A stretch of DNA of 64,000 nucleotides from an uncultured Prevotella sp. (lineage in GTDB: Bacteria > Bacteroidota > Bacteroidia > Bacteroidales > Bacteroidaceae). The stretch is taken from positions 124,001 to 188,000 of the forward strand of contig CAMVUM010000001.1 of assembly GCA_947170725.1 (NCBI GenBank). Reading direction: 5' to 3'. Both the position numbers and the translations under genes were made by a program. Positions 26,682 through 34,675 of this stretch are shown here, in pieces. How positions within the stretch are numbered: the stretch's first letter is position 1; every line of letters begins with the position of its first letter. The notes below the pieces were generated by a model. That model made no database searches. It had not been told where the DNA came from and was given only the letters and a program-made list of their open reading frames with translations.

Positions 26682-27314
26682 ATGAAGAAAGTTATTTTAG
26701 GAATGGCAGCAGCCATGATGCTTGCCGCCTGTAATGAGAACAAGACTCAGGAGCCGGCTGTGGCCGTGGATTCAGCAAGTGTGGTGGCTGACGTGATGAT
26801 GAGCCGCAGAAGCATACGTGCCTACAAGGATTCCGTCGTCAGCCGTGAGACGTTGAACGAGATTCTGGAATGTGGCGTCAATGCGCCCAGCGGCAAGAAC
26901 CTGCAGTCGTATGAGATTCGTGTGATTGACTCTCCTGATTTGATTGATTCAATCACGGCCGCAGTAGTGAAGGACAATCCGAAGATTGGCGAACGGAAGG
27001 GATTCAAGAACATCTTCGTCAATGCACCGTGTGTAGTCTGCATCGCATACGACAAAGGCTACGATATGGCTCAGGTGGACTGTGGACTTCTGGGCGAGAA
27101 CATCATTCTTGCTGCTTGGTCGAAGGGCATCGGGTCATGCTGTCTTGGCAGCTCGGCACGATGGATAGTGGACTCTCCTTCGGCCAAACCGTTCCTCGAC
27201 CGTATGGCTTTCTCTGAAGGCTACGAGCTGCTCTACTGCATAGCCCTCGGTTATCCAGATGAAACGCCTGACGCAAAGCCAAGGCGTGAGGACAAAATAA
27301 GGTTCATGGAGTAG
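26682..27314 (+). CDS. Nitroreductase-family lipoprotein
   Basis: 210 residues from the ATG beginning MKKVILGMAAAMMLAACNEN; LAAC is a lipobox, so it should be a lipid-anchored envelope protein. The longer upstream frame runs into the gltD terminator and is rejected. The nitroreductase FMN-binding fold is recognisable from MMSRRSIRAYKDSVVSRETL, CGVNAPSGKNLQSYEIRVID and ILAAWSKGIGSCCLGS. FMN is normally cytoplasmic, so a lipoprotein with this fold is unusual, though common in Bacteroidales genomes. The substrate is unknown. A perfect hairpin follows the gene. Confidence 0.88.
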   Translation: MKKVILGMAAAMMLAACNENKTQEPAVAVDSASVVADVMMSRRSIRAYKDSVVSRETLNEILECGVNAPSGKNLQSYEIRVIDSPDLIDSITAAVVKDNPKIGERKGFKNIFVNAPCVVCIAYDKGYDMAQVDCGLLGENIILAAWSKGIGSCCLGSSARWIVDSPSAKPFLDRMAFSEGYELLYCIALGYPDETPDAKPRREDKIRFME

Positions 27315-27366
27315 CATAGCTGAACACGGGATGATTGTGCTCTATACTCTATGCAGCACAAAAACA

Positions 27367-27410
27367 AGAGGATGTTTCAAAATGCTTCTCTGCATTTTGA
27401 AACATCCTCT
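27367..27410. terminator. Perfect 19-bp terminator hairpin
   Basis: AGAGGATGTTTCAAAATGC (27367-27385) and its exact complement (27392-27410) flank a six-base loop, followed by TTATC. The GTTTCAAAATGC words recur in hairpins near 36490, 37219 and 44438. Confidence 0.85.
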
Positions 27411-27491
27411 TTATCATATATATGAACTGACATTTTCCGCATCATGAGATAGTTCTGATATCACGAGTATTCACAAAAAAACGACAGCAAC

Positions 27492-27661
27492 ATGGAAGGA
27501 AAGAAACAACTTATTTCAACTGCCGAGGCGGCAGCGTTCATCGGCATCAAGGTAAGCTATCTGCACAAACTGGTGATGCGCAGTGTCATCCCGTACTACA
27601 ACCCTGATGGCAAACTATGCTTCTTCGACAAGGCAGGGCCGGAGGCATGGATGAGGAATGT
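27492..27661 (+). pseudogene. Truncated excisionase-like helix-turn-helix gene at the island edge
   Basis: Residues 1-56 read as a MerR/excisionase-type DNA-binding domain (LISTAEAAAFIGIKVSYLHK, then LVMRSVIPYYNPDGKLCFFD and KAGPEAWM). After about 27661 the frame runs antisense through the reductase gene and loses all resemblance. The normal family length is about 90-100 residues, so roughly the last third is missing. The break coincides with the start of the redox-gene island, which suggests a recombination junction. Confidence 0.65.
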
Positions 27662-28369
27662 CTATACAAGCCGTTTCAGCAGCCACGCGATATTCTGTCC
27701 GAGGTTCTTCATATTGGCAACACCTTCCTCGTCTTTCATGGCTTCGCCGGGCAGACGTCCGTAAGCGATGTTCCAGTAAGTGGAACCTGCAATGTACATT
27801 TCTTTATTGAGAAAGAAATGGTTGATAGTGTCGATGGTGTTCATGGCACCGGCTCTTCGGGCAACGGCGACCGCACCGCCTATTTTGTGGCGGAACATGC
27901 CCGGATTGGTGTCGCTGACCACGCTGGCACGCTCGATTACAGCTTTCAGCGTGGATGAAACATCTGCCGAATAGGTTGAAGAACCGAGAATGATGGCATC
28001 GGCTTCGGTCATCTTTCTGTAAAGTTCCTGAAAAATATCATTGCCGAACACGCAGTTTTTCTTTCCGGCACAGGCGAAACAGGCTTTGCAGGGATTTATA
28101 GTATGTCCAGCCAACTGTATTTGTTCCGTTTCATAACCTTCCTTTTCCAGCTCGCCCAATACAAGATTCAGCATATCCGCCGTATTGCCATCCTTGCGTG
28201 AACTGCCGTTGACTGCCAATACTTTCATTTTTCCTTGTTTTTCTTTTTTTTCGGACAGTCCCAGTACATCGGTGGCGTTCATGCCACCGATGCCCAGTCC
28301 AATCCCTGCCGCTACCATCCCCATCTTTTTGAGTGCTTCACGGCGGGTCATACTGTTTTCTTTACTCAT
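27662..28369 (-). CDS. Tat-exported NADPH-dependent FMN reductase / flavodoxin-fold protein
   Basis: 235 residues. TRREALKKMGMVAAGIGLGI is a twin-arginine signal. The mature part is an iron-sulfur flavoprotein/NADPH-FMN-reductase fold: VLAVNGSSRKDGNT binds the FMN phosphate, CKACFACAGKKNC is a cysteine cluster of the type seen in iron-sulfur flavoproteins, and ILGSSTYSADVSS is the flavin loop. Export by Tat fits folding with its cofactor in the cytoplasm. It is the last gene of a four-gene minus-strand run starting at the zinc alcohol dehydrogenase, 21 bases after the fusion gene. The substrate is unknown. Confidence 0.87.
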   Translation of the reverse strand: MSKENSMTRREALKKMGMVAAGIGLGIGGMNATDVLGLSEKKEKQGKMKVLAVNGSSRKDGNTADMLNLVLGELEKEGYETEQIQLAGHTINPCKACFACAGKKNCVFGNDIFQELYRKMTEADAIILGSSTYSADVSSTLKAVIERASVVSDTNPGMFRHKIGGAVAVARRAGAMNTIDTINHFFLNKEMYIAGSTYWNIAYGRLPGEAMKDEEGVANMKNLGQNIAWLLKRLV

Positions 28370-28390
28370 TGCTATATCCTGTCATAGTTG

Positions 28391-29887
28391 TTAATACCAG
28401 TCATGCTTCTCGTTTCTATTGAGAGCGGCGATTCGGGCCATTTCGTCATCGGTCAGAGAGAAGTCGAAAACCGAGATGTTTTCCCTGATATGGTCAGGAT
28501 TGCTCGAACCGGGGATGGCGACCACGCCACGTTGCAAGTGCCATCTAAGAATCACCTGCACTACCGATTTGTTGTGTTCGGCTGCGATTTCAGACAGTAC
28601 AGGGTCGCTCAACAGTTCCTTCTGATGCCCACGTCCACCGAGCGGATACCATGCCTCTACGACGATGCCGAGGTCATGGAGATGTTTCATTACTTCCGTG
28701 TCCTGATAATACGGATGAACCTCGTTCTGTACCAGCACAGGTTTGATGTTCACCTTCGGCAGAAACTCGTCAATCTCCTTGATATAGTAGCACGATACAC
28801 CTATCGAGCGGATTTTACCAGCCGCCACATATTTTTCCATCGCCTTATAGGCCTTCACATCATTTGTTCCCGGATGGTGTAACAACATAAGATCGATATA
28901 CCCGATGTCAAGTTTGCGCAGACACTCCTCAATGGCGGCTTCAGGATTATCATACTGGTTGGGATAGAGTTTGGTCGCCACGAAGATTTCCTCACGCGGC
29001 ACGCCCGATTCACGGACACCCTGTCCCACTTCCTCCTCGTTGTCATACATGTGTGCCGTATCTATCTTGCGGAAACCGGCGGCAAGCGCAGCCTTTACGG
29101 AATTGACACAGACATCACCGTGCAGGCTGTAAGTTCCCAGTCCGAGAATCGGCATATCGTAGCCGCTTCTTAACTTCACTGTGGGGGCATTCCCGTTTGT
29201 CCCTTTTGAGAGGTCGAATACCCCTGCATTCGTATTATTATTGAAATTCAGGTTCATACTTTCAATCCAGTTTTCTATTGTTTCTTCTGATTCGTTGCCG
29301 CTGAACCGCCGTCCCTGTTTCCATTCGGCTCCGGTCGCCAGACGGTGCAGGTCGGTATCGCTCGAACCGATGCCGCTGGAGTGCGAGGTGCAGAACGGAA
29401 CGATGGTTTTGCCCGTGAGGTCATGGCTTTCAAGGAAAGTGAAAATCACCTTCGGAGCTTTGCCCCACCAGATGGGATAACCGAGGAAAACCACATCATA
29501 GTCGGCAAAGTTCTCGCATTTTCCCTTGATGGCAGGACGTGCCGACGGGTCGTTCTGCTCGCCATTGGCGCGGGATGACGAGTTGTTGTAGTTCAAATCC
29601 TCGGACGTGTAAGCCACTTCGGGTTCGATGCGCCAAGTCGCCGCTCCGGTCACCTCGACAATCCGGTTGGCAATGCCTTTGGTCGTGTTCGTGCAGGAGA
29701 ACCATACCACCAAGGCACGGCTACCGGAAGGTTGCGTATCAGGATTCGAATTAGGGTCGGGAGCCGGTTTAGGGTCGGGAACATTTGTCGGTTCTTCAGG
29801 CTTCATCGGCTCTTCGGTCGTAGTGCAAGCTCCTGCCGCACAAGCCAATCCCGACATAAGCAAAAGAGATGATACAAGCATTTTCAT
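28391..29887 (-). CDS. Flavodoxin-aldo/keto reductase fusion lipoprotein
   Basis: 498 residues. The N-terminus has a lipoprotein signal (MKMLVSSLLLMSGLACAAGAC) and a proline-rich spacer. A flavodoxin-like domain follows (about 55-215, ALVVWFSCTNTTKGIANRI; FLGYPIWWGKAPKVIFTFLE). Residues about 235-498 are a complete aldo/keto reductase: DTAHMYDNEEEVG with the Asp and Tyr, VATKLYP with the Lys, and LMLLHHPG with the His of the catalytic tetrad. The fused partners suggest electron transfer from flavin to a carbonyl, or simply joint anchoring. It lies six bases after the acetyltransferase gene. An envelope location for an NADPH-type reductase is unexplained. Confidence 0.88.
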   Translation of the reverse strand: MKMLVSSLLLMSGLACAAGACTTTEEPMKPEEPTNVPDPKPAPDPNSNPDTQPSGSRALVVWFSCTNTTKGIANRIVEVTGAATWRIEPEVAYTSEDLNYNNSSSRANGEQNDPSARPAIKGKCENFADYDVVFLGYPIWWGKAPKVIFTFLESHDLTGKTIVPFCTSHSSGIGSSDTDLHRLATGAEWKQGRRFSGNESEETIENWIESMNLNFNNNTNAGVFDLSKGTNGNAPTVKLRSGYDMPILGLGTYSLHGDVCVNSVKAALAAGFRKIDTAHMYDNEEEVGQGVRESGVPREEIFVATKLYPNQYDNPEAAIEECLRKLDIGYIDLMLLHHPGTNDVKAYKAMEKYVAAGKIRSIGVSCYYIKEIDEFLPKVNIKPVLVQNEVHPYYQDTEVMKHLHDLGIVVEAWYPLGGRGHQKELLSDPVLSEIAAEHNKSVVQVILRWHLQRGVVAIPGSSNPDHIRENISVFDFSLTDDEMARIAALNRNEKHDWY

Positions 29888-29893
29888 ATAGTT

Positions 29894-30457
29894 TTATCGT
29901 TTGATTTTTCGTAATATTTTTGCAGGAACACCCGCCACAACGGTATTGTCGGGTACGTCTTTCGTCACGACTGCTCCGGCGGCAACGATGGCGTTCTCAC
30001 CGACCGTAACGCCCGGCAGTATCATCGCACCCGCACCGATCCATGCGTTGCGACGAACGACAATGGGCTTGACCAACAGCCGATGCCGCAAAGCCTGTTC
30101 TTCGGGGTGGTGCTCCGTCAGAATCTTCGCTCCCGGTCCGATGAATACGCCGTCTTCCAAAGTGATGCCCCCTTGGTCGAGGAACGTGCAGCCGAAGTTG
30201 ATGAACACCTCTTTGCCCACGCGGGTTGTTTTTCCGAAAGCCGTATAGAACGGCGGGAACATACGCACGGAGGCATCCAACGGCTGTCCCCAGATGCGTT
30301 CGAGCAGCGCCCGCACTTCATCGGGCGAATGATAGCCCGTGTTCAGTTCCCCTACGAGCCGCCTCGTGTTCTCGATTTCCTCACACAAACGGGGAAAGTC
30401 GGGATCCGTTTCCGAAATCCGTTTTCCGCTCCGCATTCTTTCTATAATATCGTTCAT
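29894..30457 (-). CDS. Sugar O-acetyltransferase (left-handed beta helix)
   Basis: 187 residues. The family transfers acetyl from acetyl-CoA to sugars such as maltose or galactosides. An N-terminal maltose-acetyltransferase helical segment (about 1-55, MRSGKRISETDPDFPRLCEE) precedes hexapeptide repeats (about 70-180, INFGCTFLDQGGITLEDGVF, GPGAKILTEHHPE with the catalytic-type His, and GAGAMILPGVTVGENAIVAA). No signal peptide, so cytoplasmic. It is embedded in the redox operon; a link to aldehyde metabolism is not obvious. Confidence 0.9.
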   Translation of the reverse strand: MNDIIERMRSGKRISETDPDFPRLCEEIENTRRLVGELNTGYHSPDEVRALLERIWGQPLDASVRMFPPFYTAFGKTTRVGKEVFINFGCTFLDQGGITLEDGVFIGPGAKILTEHHPEEQALRHRLLVKPIVVRRNAWIGAGAMILPGVTVGENAIVAAGAVVTKDVPDNTVVAGVPAKILRKIKR

Positions 30458-30485
30458 CGTTCAGTCTCCTTATTTTCATAATAAA

Positions 30486-30530
30486 CACTCGGCATAGCTC
30501 AAACAAGTTTAGCTCAGCTCTCGTTTGCAC
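30486..30530. repeat. Dispersed TGCAAACGAGAGC intergenic element
   Basis: Minus strand reads GTGCAAACGAGAGCTGAGCT, then AAACTTGTTTGAGC and TGCCGAGTG. The same words in the same order occur in the spacer between the surE promoter copies (about 19350-19386). It sits between the zinc alcohol dehydrogenase stop and the acetyltransferase start, so it lies inside a transcribed spacer here. Confidence 0.55.
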
Positions 30531-30531
30531 T

Positions 30532-31674
30532 TTATTTTATCGTGCTCATATCAATTACATAGCGGAACTTCACTTTTCCGTCAGCTACGTTACGCCAAGC
30601 CTTGTCTATTTCGGAAGCATTCGCCTTGATGATTTCCACTTCGGGATAGATGTCGTGCGCCACAGAATAGTCAAGCATCTCCTGCGTCTCCTTAATGCCA
30701 CCGATAAGCGAGCCGTACACCTTGCGCTGGGAGAGGAACGCCATGTTGGCTATGTTGAGCGTCGATTTGTCGGGAAGTCCCACGATAGCCATTTCGCCGC
30801 CCATTTTCAGCATGGCGACATATTGAATCGGCTCGTAGTTGGCAGGAATGGTGCTGATGATAAAATCGAACGTGTTGCGCAGTCCCTCCATCTCTCCGGG
30901 ATTGTTCACATTCACGTAGCGGGTCGCACCCATACGGGCGGCATCGGCACGCTTCTCCTCGGTGCGGTCGAACACGGTCACATCGGCTCCCAAGTCCACC
31001 AGATATTGCACTGCCATGTGTCCCAGTCCGCCATAACCGGCAACGGCCACCTTGTCACCTTTCCTGACGTTGCTGAAACGGATGGGCGACCAAGTCGTAA
31101 CGCCTGCGCACAAAAGCGGGGCGACCCGTTTCAGGTCGGCGTTTGCAGGTATCTTGATGGCGAAGTTCTCGCTTACCACGATATTGTCCGAGTAGCCACC
31201 CATAGCCATCTCGCCGTCGTGGTAGATGTCTTTGGAATTGTAGGTGAAGGTCGTACCATTTTCGCAGAACTGCTCCTTGTGCATCTCGCAGGATGAGCAA
31301 TGTCCGCAGGCCTTGACCATGCAGCCGACACCGGCCAGATCGCCGACCTTGAATTTCGTGACGTTCTTGCCGACTTTCGCCACGCGACCGGCTATTTCGT
31401 GTCCCGGAACTATTGGGTAAGCGGCGTGCAATCCCTGTTCCTGCTGCTCGTCCCAAGCGGCGTGCAGGTCGCTGTGGCAGATGCCTGCATACAGGATTTC
31501 AATCTGAATGTCGTTATCGCCGATGGCATGACGTGTAAACTCGTAAGGATGGAAGGTGTCTTCGGCGGAAAACATGGCAAATCCCTTCGCGGGAACACGC
31601 TCGTCTGTTTTTTGTGCGACGGCAGATACAAAAAGAGTCAATGCCGTCATGGTTGTAATTACTATCCGTTTCAT
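30532..31674 (-). CDS. Zinc-dependent alcohol dehydrogenase with signal peptide
   Basis: 380 residues from the ATG beginning MKRIVITTMTALTLFVSAVA, a Sec signal; the 20-codon extension is rejected because the promoter lies within it. The protein is a cinnamyl/NADP-type alcohol dehydrogenase. AGICHSDLHAAWDEQ and GHEIAGRV hold catalytic zinc ligands, CGHCSSCEMHKEQFC (C-x2-C-x2-C-x7-C) holds the structural zinc, and VAGYGGLGHMAVQYLVDLGA binds the nucleotide. It should interconvert aldehydes and alcohols. A signal peptide on an NAD(P)H enzyme is unusual. It heads a four-gene run with the acetyltransferase, fusion reductase and FMN reductase. Confidence 0.9.
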   Translation of the reverse strand: MKRIVITTMTALTLFVSAVAQKTDERVPAKGFAMFSAEDTFHPYEFTRHAIGDNDIQIEILYAGICHSDLHAAWDEQQEQGLHAAYPIVPGHEIAGRVAKVGKNVTKFKVGDLAGVGCMVKACGHCSSCEMHKEQFCENGTTFTYNSKDIYHDGEMAMGGYSDNIVVSENFAIKIPANADLKRVAPLLCAGVTTWSPIRFSNVRKGDKVAVAGYGGLGHMAVQYLVDLGADVTVFDRTEEKRADAARMGATRYVNVNNPGEMEGLRNTFDFIISTIPANYEPIQYVAMLKMGGEMAIVGLPDKSTLNIANMAFLSQRKVYGSLIGGIKETQEMLDYSVAHDIYPEVEIIKANASEIDKAWRNVADGKVKFRYVIDMSTIK

Positions 31675-31712
31675 ATTTGCTTGATTTTGAATTATTGTTT
31701 TTTTGTACGATG

Positions 31713-31720
31713 CAAAATTA
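31713..31720 (-). promoter_or_regulatory. Minus-7 element of the zinc alcohol dehydrogenase operon
   Basis: Minus strand TAATTTTG matches TAnnTTTG. The start site near 31706 gives a leader of about 32 bases and rules out the start codon at 31734. Confidence 0.65.
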
Positions 31721-31764
31721 GTATGTTCCATCATGCGAAACGATACCTGTCTTACTGACAGAAG

Positions 31765-31856
31765 TACCCCGATTACGGGTTTTATTATAAGTGTTTCTGT
31801 ATGATAATCAACAAAGTACCTGAATTGCGGATAAAAATACCCGGATTACGTGTTTT
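31765..31856. promoter_or_regulatory. Three 19-bp direct repeats, candidate operator
   Basis: TACCCCGATTACGGGTTTT (31765-31783), TACCTGAATTGCGGATAAA (31817-31835) and TACCCGGATTACGTGTTTT (31838-31856) share the TACCnnnATTnCG core. The spacings of 52 and 21 bases are close to whole helical turns. They lie 45-145 bases upstream of the alcohol dehydrogenase promoter. AraC-type activators bind such direct repeats, and an AraC gene is present at 41296-42129. Confidence 0.5.
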
Positions 31857-31873
31857 GCGATGCAACGCTTTTA

Positions 31874-32107
31874 TTATCAGTGGAAATTTATTTCCTTTGT
31901 CTCTTAAAGAATACAAATAGCTCGCCATTTATTCTTGCCGAAGTCAATGCGAAGTGGGGAATGTCGAGGGCTGGATTTATCGCTGCTGAGCTGGAACGGC
32001 ACGGGGGTCCGAACGGGATGAATGTCAAAACCGGCAGAGGCGGAATAGCCGACAATATGCTGATGGAAGCCAATCGACATACCAAAGTGGAACTGTATTT
32101 TTTCTGA
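31874..32107 (+). pseudogene. Possible gene remnant, family not recognised
   Basis: A short plus-strand frame ends SRAGFIAAELERHGGP ... RGGIADNMLMEANRHTKVEL and then YFF before the stop. The C-terminal aromatic ending and ordered composition look protein-like, but there is no good start or ribosome site. It may be the tail of a lost gene. The rest of the 31675-32235 gap holds the promoters and repeats listed separately. Confidence 0.25.
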
Positions 32108-32187
32108 GACAACGAAAACAGGACATATACCGCAAAAATGGCATGATATCCCGTAATTTCCATAAGGTGTTCCTTGAGAACATCATC

Positions 32188-32195
32188 TATCTTTG
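32188..32195 (+). promoter_or_regulatory. Minus-7 element TATCTTTG of the EFR1-like gene
   Basis: An exact TAnnTTTG match 41 bases upstream of the ATG at 32236. The start site lies after any earlier in-frame ATG, which supports the chosen start. Confidence 0.65.
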
Positions 32196-32235
32196 CAAAA
32201 ACAATAGATTGCAACAACCATTGGATATCAGGAAT

Positions 32236-33174
32236 ATGAATACAGATAATAAAATCAGTCGCCGGGATGCTTTGAAGCGCATAGGAACAGCCGTTATCAG
32301 CAGTGCTGTCGCCTCCTCAGGCTTGTTCTCTCTGGCATCATGTGCGGAGAAAGTGAAAAAACGCATAATTCTATATTTCACGGGTACGGGTAACTGCCTG
32401 TATGTGGCGCGGCAGTTGGCAAAGGATGGTACGGAATTGTTGAGTATTCCGCAACTGATGAAGCAAAAGAAGTTTGAAATTGAAGCGGATGAGATAGGGC
32501 TTGTCTATCCCATCTATGGACACATGCCGCCCTACATGGTCCGTCAGTTCATACAGAAAGCGAAACTGAAGGCCGGATATAAGTTTGCTATTCTCACTTA
32601 TGGCGCAAGGAAATGCGATGCAGTAGAGATATGGAACGGAATTTCGCAGAAAGCCGGCAATGCGTTCGACTATATCAATACGCTTGTCATGGTGGACAAC
32701 TGGCTGCCGAACTTTGACATGAATGAACAGATTTTGATTGACAAACATATCCCGGAGAACATTCAAAAAATAACAGCTGATCTTTCTGCCCGAAGGTGTT
32801 GGCACGAACCGGTGACAGAGGAAGAGCGTGAAATGCACCGTGGCTTCATGGCATATACAGGACTGAATCCCGAAATTGGTTTCCTGATGAAAAGCGAAAA
32901 GTATTTTACCGTGACCGATGCCTGCATAGATTGCAGTGTCTGCGTTTCCGTCTGTCCTCGCGGTAATTATGAATTGAGTTCGCAGGGCGTTAGAATGAAG
33001 GGCGACTGCGAGTTCTGCTTTGCGTGCATACAAAATTGTCCGCAGAAAGCCATCCGGTTTGCCAAAAACGAAACCGACCCGTTATTAGGGCGCGGTGAAG
33101 CCAATCCGAATGCGCGTTACCGCAACGAACACATTTCGTTAGTGGACATCAAGCGGGCGAACAGTCAGTTTTAA
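32236..33174 (+). CDS. EFR1-type flavodoxin-ferredoxin protein with Tat lipoprotein signal
   Basis: 312 residues from MNTDNKISRRDALKRIG, a twin-arginine signal leading to SLASC, a likely lipobox. A flavodoxin domain follows (about 45-215, IILYFTGTGNCLYVARQLAK; VYPIYGHMPPYMVRQF). Two [4Fe-4S] motifs are at the C-terminus: CIDCSVCVSVCP (about 235-246) and CEFCFACIQNCP (about 261-272). This arrangement transfers electrons between FMN and iron-sulfur clusters. The downstream remnant of a membrane 4Fe-4S protein was probably its partner. Confidence 0.9.
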   Translation: MNTDNKISRRDALKRIGTAVISSAVASSGLFSLASCAEKVKKRIILYFTGTGNCLYVARQLAKDGTELLSIPQLMKQKKFEIEADEIGLVYPIYGHMPPYMVRQFIQKAKLKAGYKFAILTYGARKCDAVEIWNGISQKAGNAFDYINTLVMVDNWLPNFDMNEQILIDKHIPENIQKITADLSARRCWHEPVTEEEREMHRGFMAYTGLNPEIGFLMKSEKYFTVTDACIDCSVCVSVCPRGNYELSSQGVRMKGDCEFCFACIQNCPQKAIRFAKNETDPLLGRGEANPNARYRNEHISLVDIKRANSQF

Positions 33175-33191
33175 TCTCTAAAGGAAACAAT

Positions 33192-33400
33192 ATGACGGGA
33201 AAATAAGGCAGACACTTGTCGTTCTGTTTTTCTGGCGGTCACGGCCCTGTCTCTTGATTTCACGGGATGGTTATGCTGATACAGATGCCGGGCAGAGTCA
33301 ATTGCTCAGTCATCTGTCCGTTAGGTGGGATGCAAGACATCGTATCGTGGATAAGTGGCAAACGGAAAAGAATCTGTTCAATGAATAAAATTGCTGTAAA
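33192..33400 (+). pseudogene. Broken membrane 4Fe-4S (NapH-like) gene
   Basis: Three frames give consecutive pieces of one protein type: KIRQTLVVLFF (from 33200), then LAVTALSLDFTGW one base shifted, then GRVNCSVICPLGGMQDIVSW and ISGKRKR. The last piece has the CxxxCP motif of polyferredoxin-type membrane proteins. Two frameshifts fall in A and T runs, and the middle transmembrane part is deleted. The order next to the EFR1-like gene suggests an original two-gene electron-transfer unit. The remaining gap to 33518 contains only the promoter. Confidence 0.6.
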
Positions 33401-33451
33401 AATAACATTATCGTCCGCAATTATGGAAAGTCGTCTTATAGAATAGCGGCT

Positions 33452-33459
33452 TATCTTTG
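33452..33459 (+). promoter_or_regulatory. Minus-7 element TATCTTTG of the cupin-CMD gene
   Basis: An exact TAnnTTTG match 60 bases upstream of the ATG at 33519. It follows the broken 4Fe-4S gene. Confidence 0.65.
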
Positions 33460-33518
33460 CGGGCGTAATACAACATTCCGAAATCGTATGAACAGAATAT
33501 AAACTAAAAGCAAAAAAC

Positions 33519-34655
33519 ATGAAAGCAGTAATTCTTACCGCATGGATGTGTATGGCCGCTACAGTCGGCAGCATGGCACAGACCGTAGAATCATTCCGCC
33601 AGCCATATCCGGTTGGAGAGAAAATATCGCCCAATCCCAACTTCAGCGGCGAGGTATGGCTCTCACCGCTCAGCGGGCATAAGGAACTGAACGTGCCTAT
33701 GTTCAACGTAACCTTTGCTCCGGCCTGCCGCAACAACTGGCACTCGCATACGGGCGGACAGATACTGATTGCCACTGCCGGTATCGGCTATTATCAGGAA
33801 AAGGGACAACCGGCCCGCCGTCTCTTCCCCGGGGACATTGTGGAGATTCCCGCAGGAGTGGTACACTGGCACGGGGCGGCTCCCGACAGCTGGTTTGCGC
33901 ACCTCGCTATAGAATGCAACCCGGAGATCAACAAGCCCACCTGGCTTCAGCCTGTAAATGACATTGAGTATGCAGAGGCAACTGCCCAATCCGCAGGGCG
34001 GTACGCCGAAGCCAACCGCACGCTGACCGACCGCGAGCGGGCCATCGTAGCCATAGCCTCCTATACGGGGCGGGGCGACCTTGAGCATCTGCCGCTTGCC
34101 CTCACCGAAGGCTTGCAGGCCGGCATGACCGTCAATGAGATTAACGAGGTGCTCATACATGCCTACGCTTATTGCGGTTTTCCGCGCAGTTTGCGTGCCA
34201 TACAGACCTTTGAGGCGTTGATAAAGGAGCGTCGTGAGCAAGGCATCGAAGACCCAACGGGGCGTGAGGCATCGCCTGTTGCAAACAAGGCAAGCCGCTA
34301 TGAGCGCGGTTGCGACATCCTCACGGAAATCTCAGGCATACCTGCTGATGTCCCCAAAACGGGCTATGCTGCTTTTGCTCCCACTATCGAATGTTTCCTG
34401 AAAGAGCATCTGTTTGCCGACCTCTTCGAGCGTGACCTGCTGACCTATCGCGAGCGTGAGCTTGCCACAGTCTCCATTCTCGCCGGCGTGGGCGGCGTGG
34501 AGCCGATGGCCTACGGCCACATGGGCATCTGCCTGCATTTGGGCATCACGCCAGAACAACTCACGACAGTGTTGAACATCGTGGAAGTGAACCTCGGTCC
34601 GGCAAGTTCAACGCCGTTGCGCGAAGTGCTGAAGGACCTGACAATAAAGGAATAA
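33519..34655 (+). CDS. Exported cupin-carboxymuconolactone decarboxylase fusion
   Basis: 378 residues with a signal peptide (MKAVILTAWMCMAATVGSMA). A cupin domain (about 55-140) has NNWHSHTGGQILIATAGIG and PAGVVHWHGA, supplying the usual metal-binding His set. Two carboxymuconolactone-decarboxylase/AhpD-like helical domains follow (about 165-245, EVLIHAYAYCGFPRSLRAIQ; and about 290-375, ELATVSILAGVGGVEPMAYG). The CxxC redox pair of AhpD is absent, so a decarboxylase- or isomerase-like role is more likely than peroxide reduction. It starts a plus-strand run with an aldo/keto reductase 20 bases downstream. Confidence 0.9.
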   Translation: MKAVILTAWMCMAATVGSMAQTVESFRQPYPVGEKISPNPNFSGEVWLSPLSGHKELNVPMFNVTFAPACRNNWHSHTGGQILIATAGIGYYQEKGQPARRLFPGDIVEIPAGVVHWHGAAPDSWFAHLAIECNPEINKPTWLQPVNDIEYAEATAQSAGRYAEANRTLTDRERAIVAIASYTGRGDLEHLPLALTEGLQAGMTVNEINEVLIHAYAYCGFPRSLRAIQTFEALIKERREQGIEDPTGREASPVANKASRYERGCDILTEISGIPADVPKTGYAAFAPTIECFLKEHLFADLFERDLLTYRERELATVSILAGVGGVEPMAYGHMGICLHLGITPEQLTTVLNIVEVNLGPASSTPLREVLKDLTIKE

Positions 34656-34675
34656 CAATCAAAAGAACGAAGAAT

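Noticed and set aside
33260..33775. Minus-strand frame of 171 codons
   Set aside because: Runs across the broken 4Fe-4S remnant, a promoter and the start of the cupin-CMD gene; no family resemblance.
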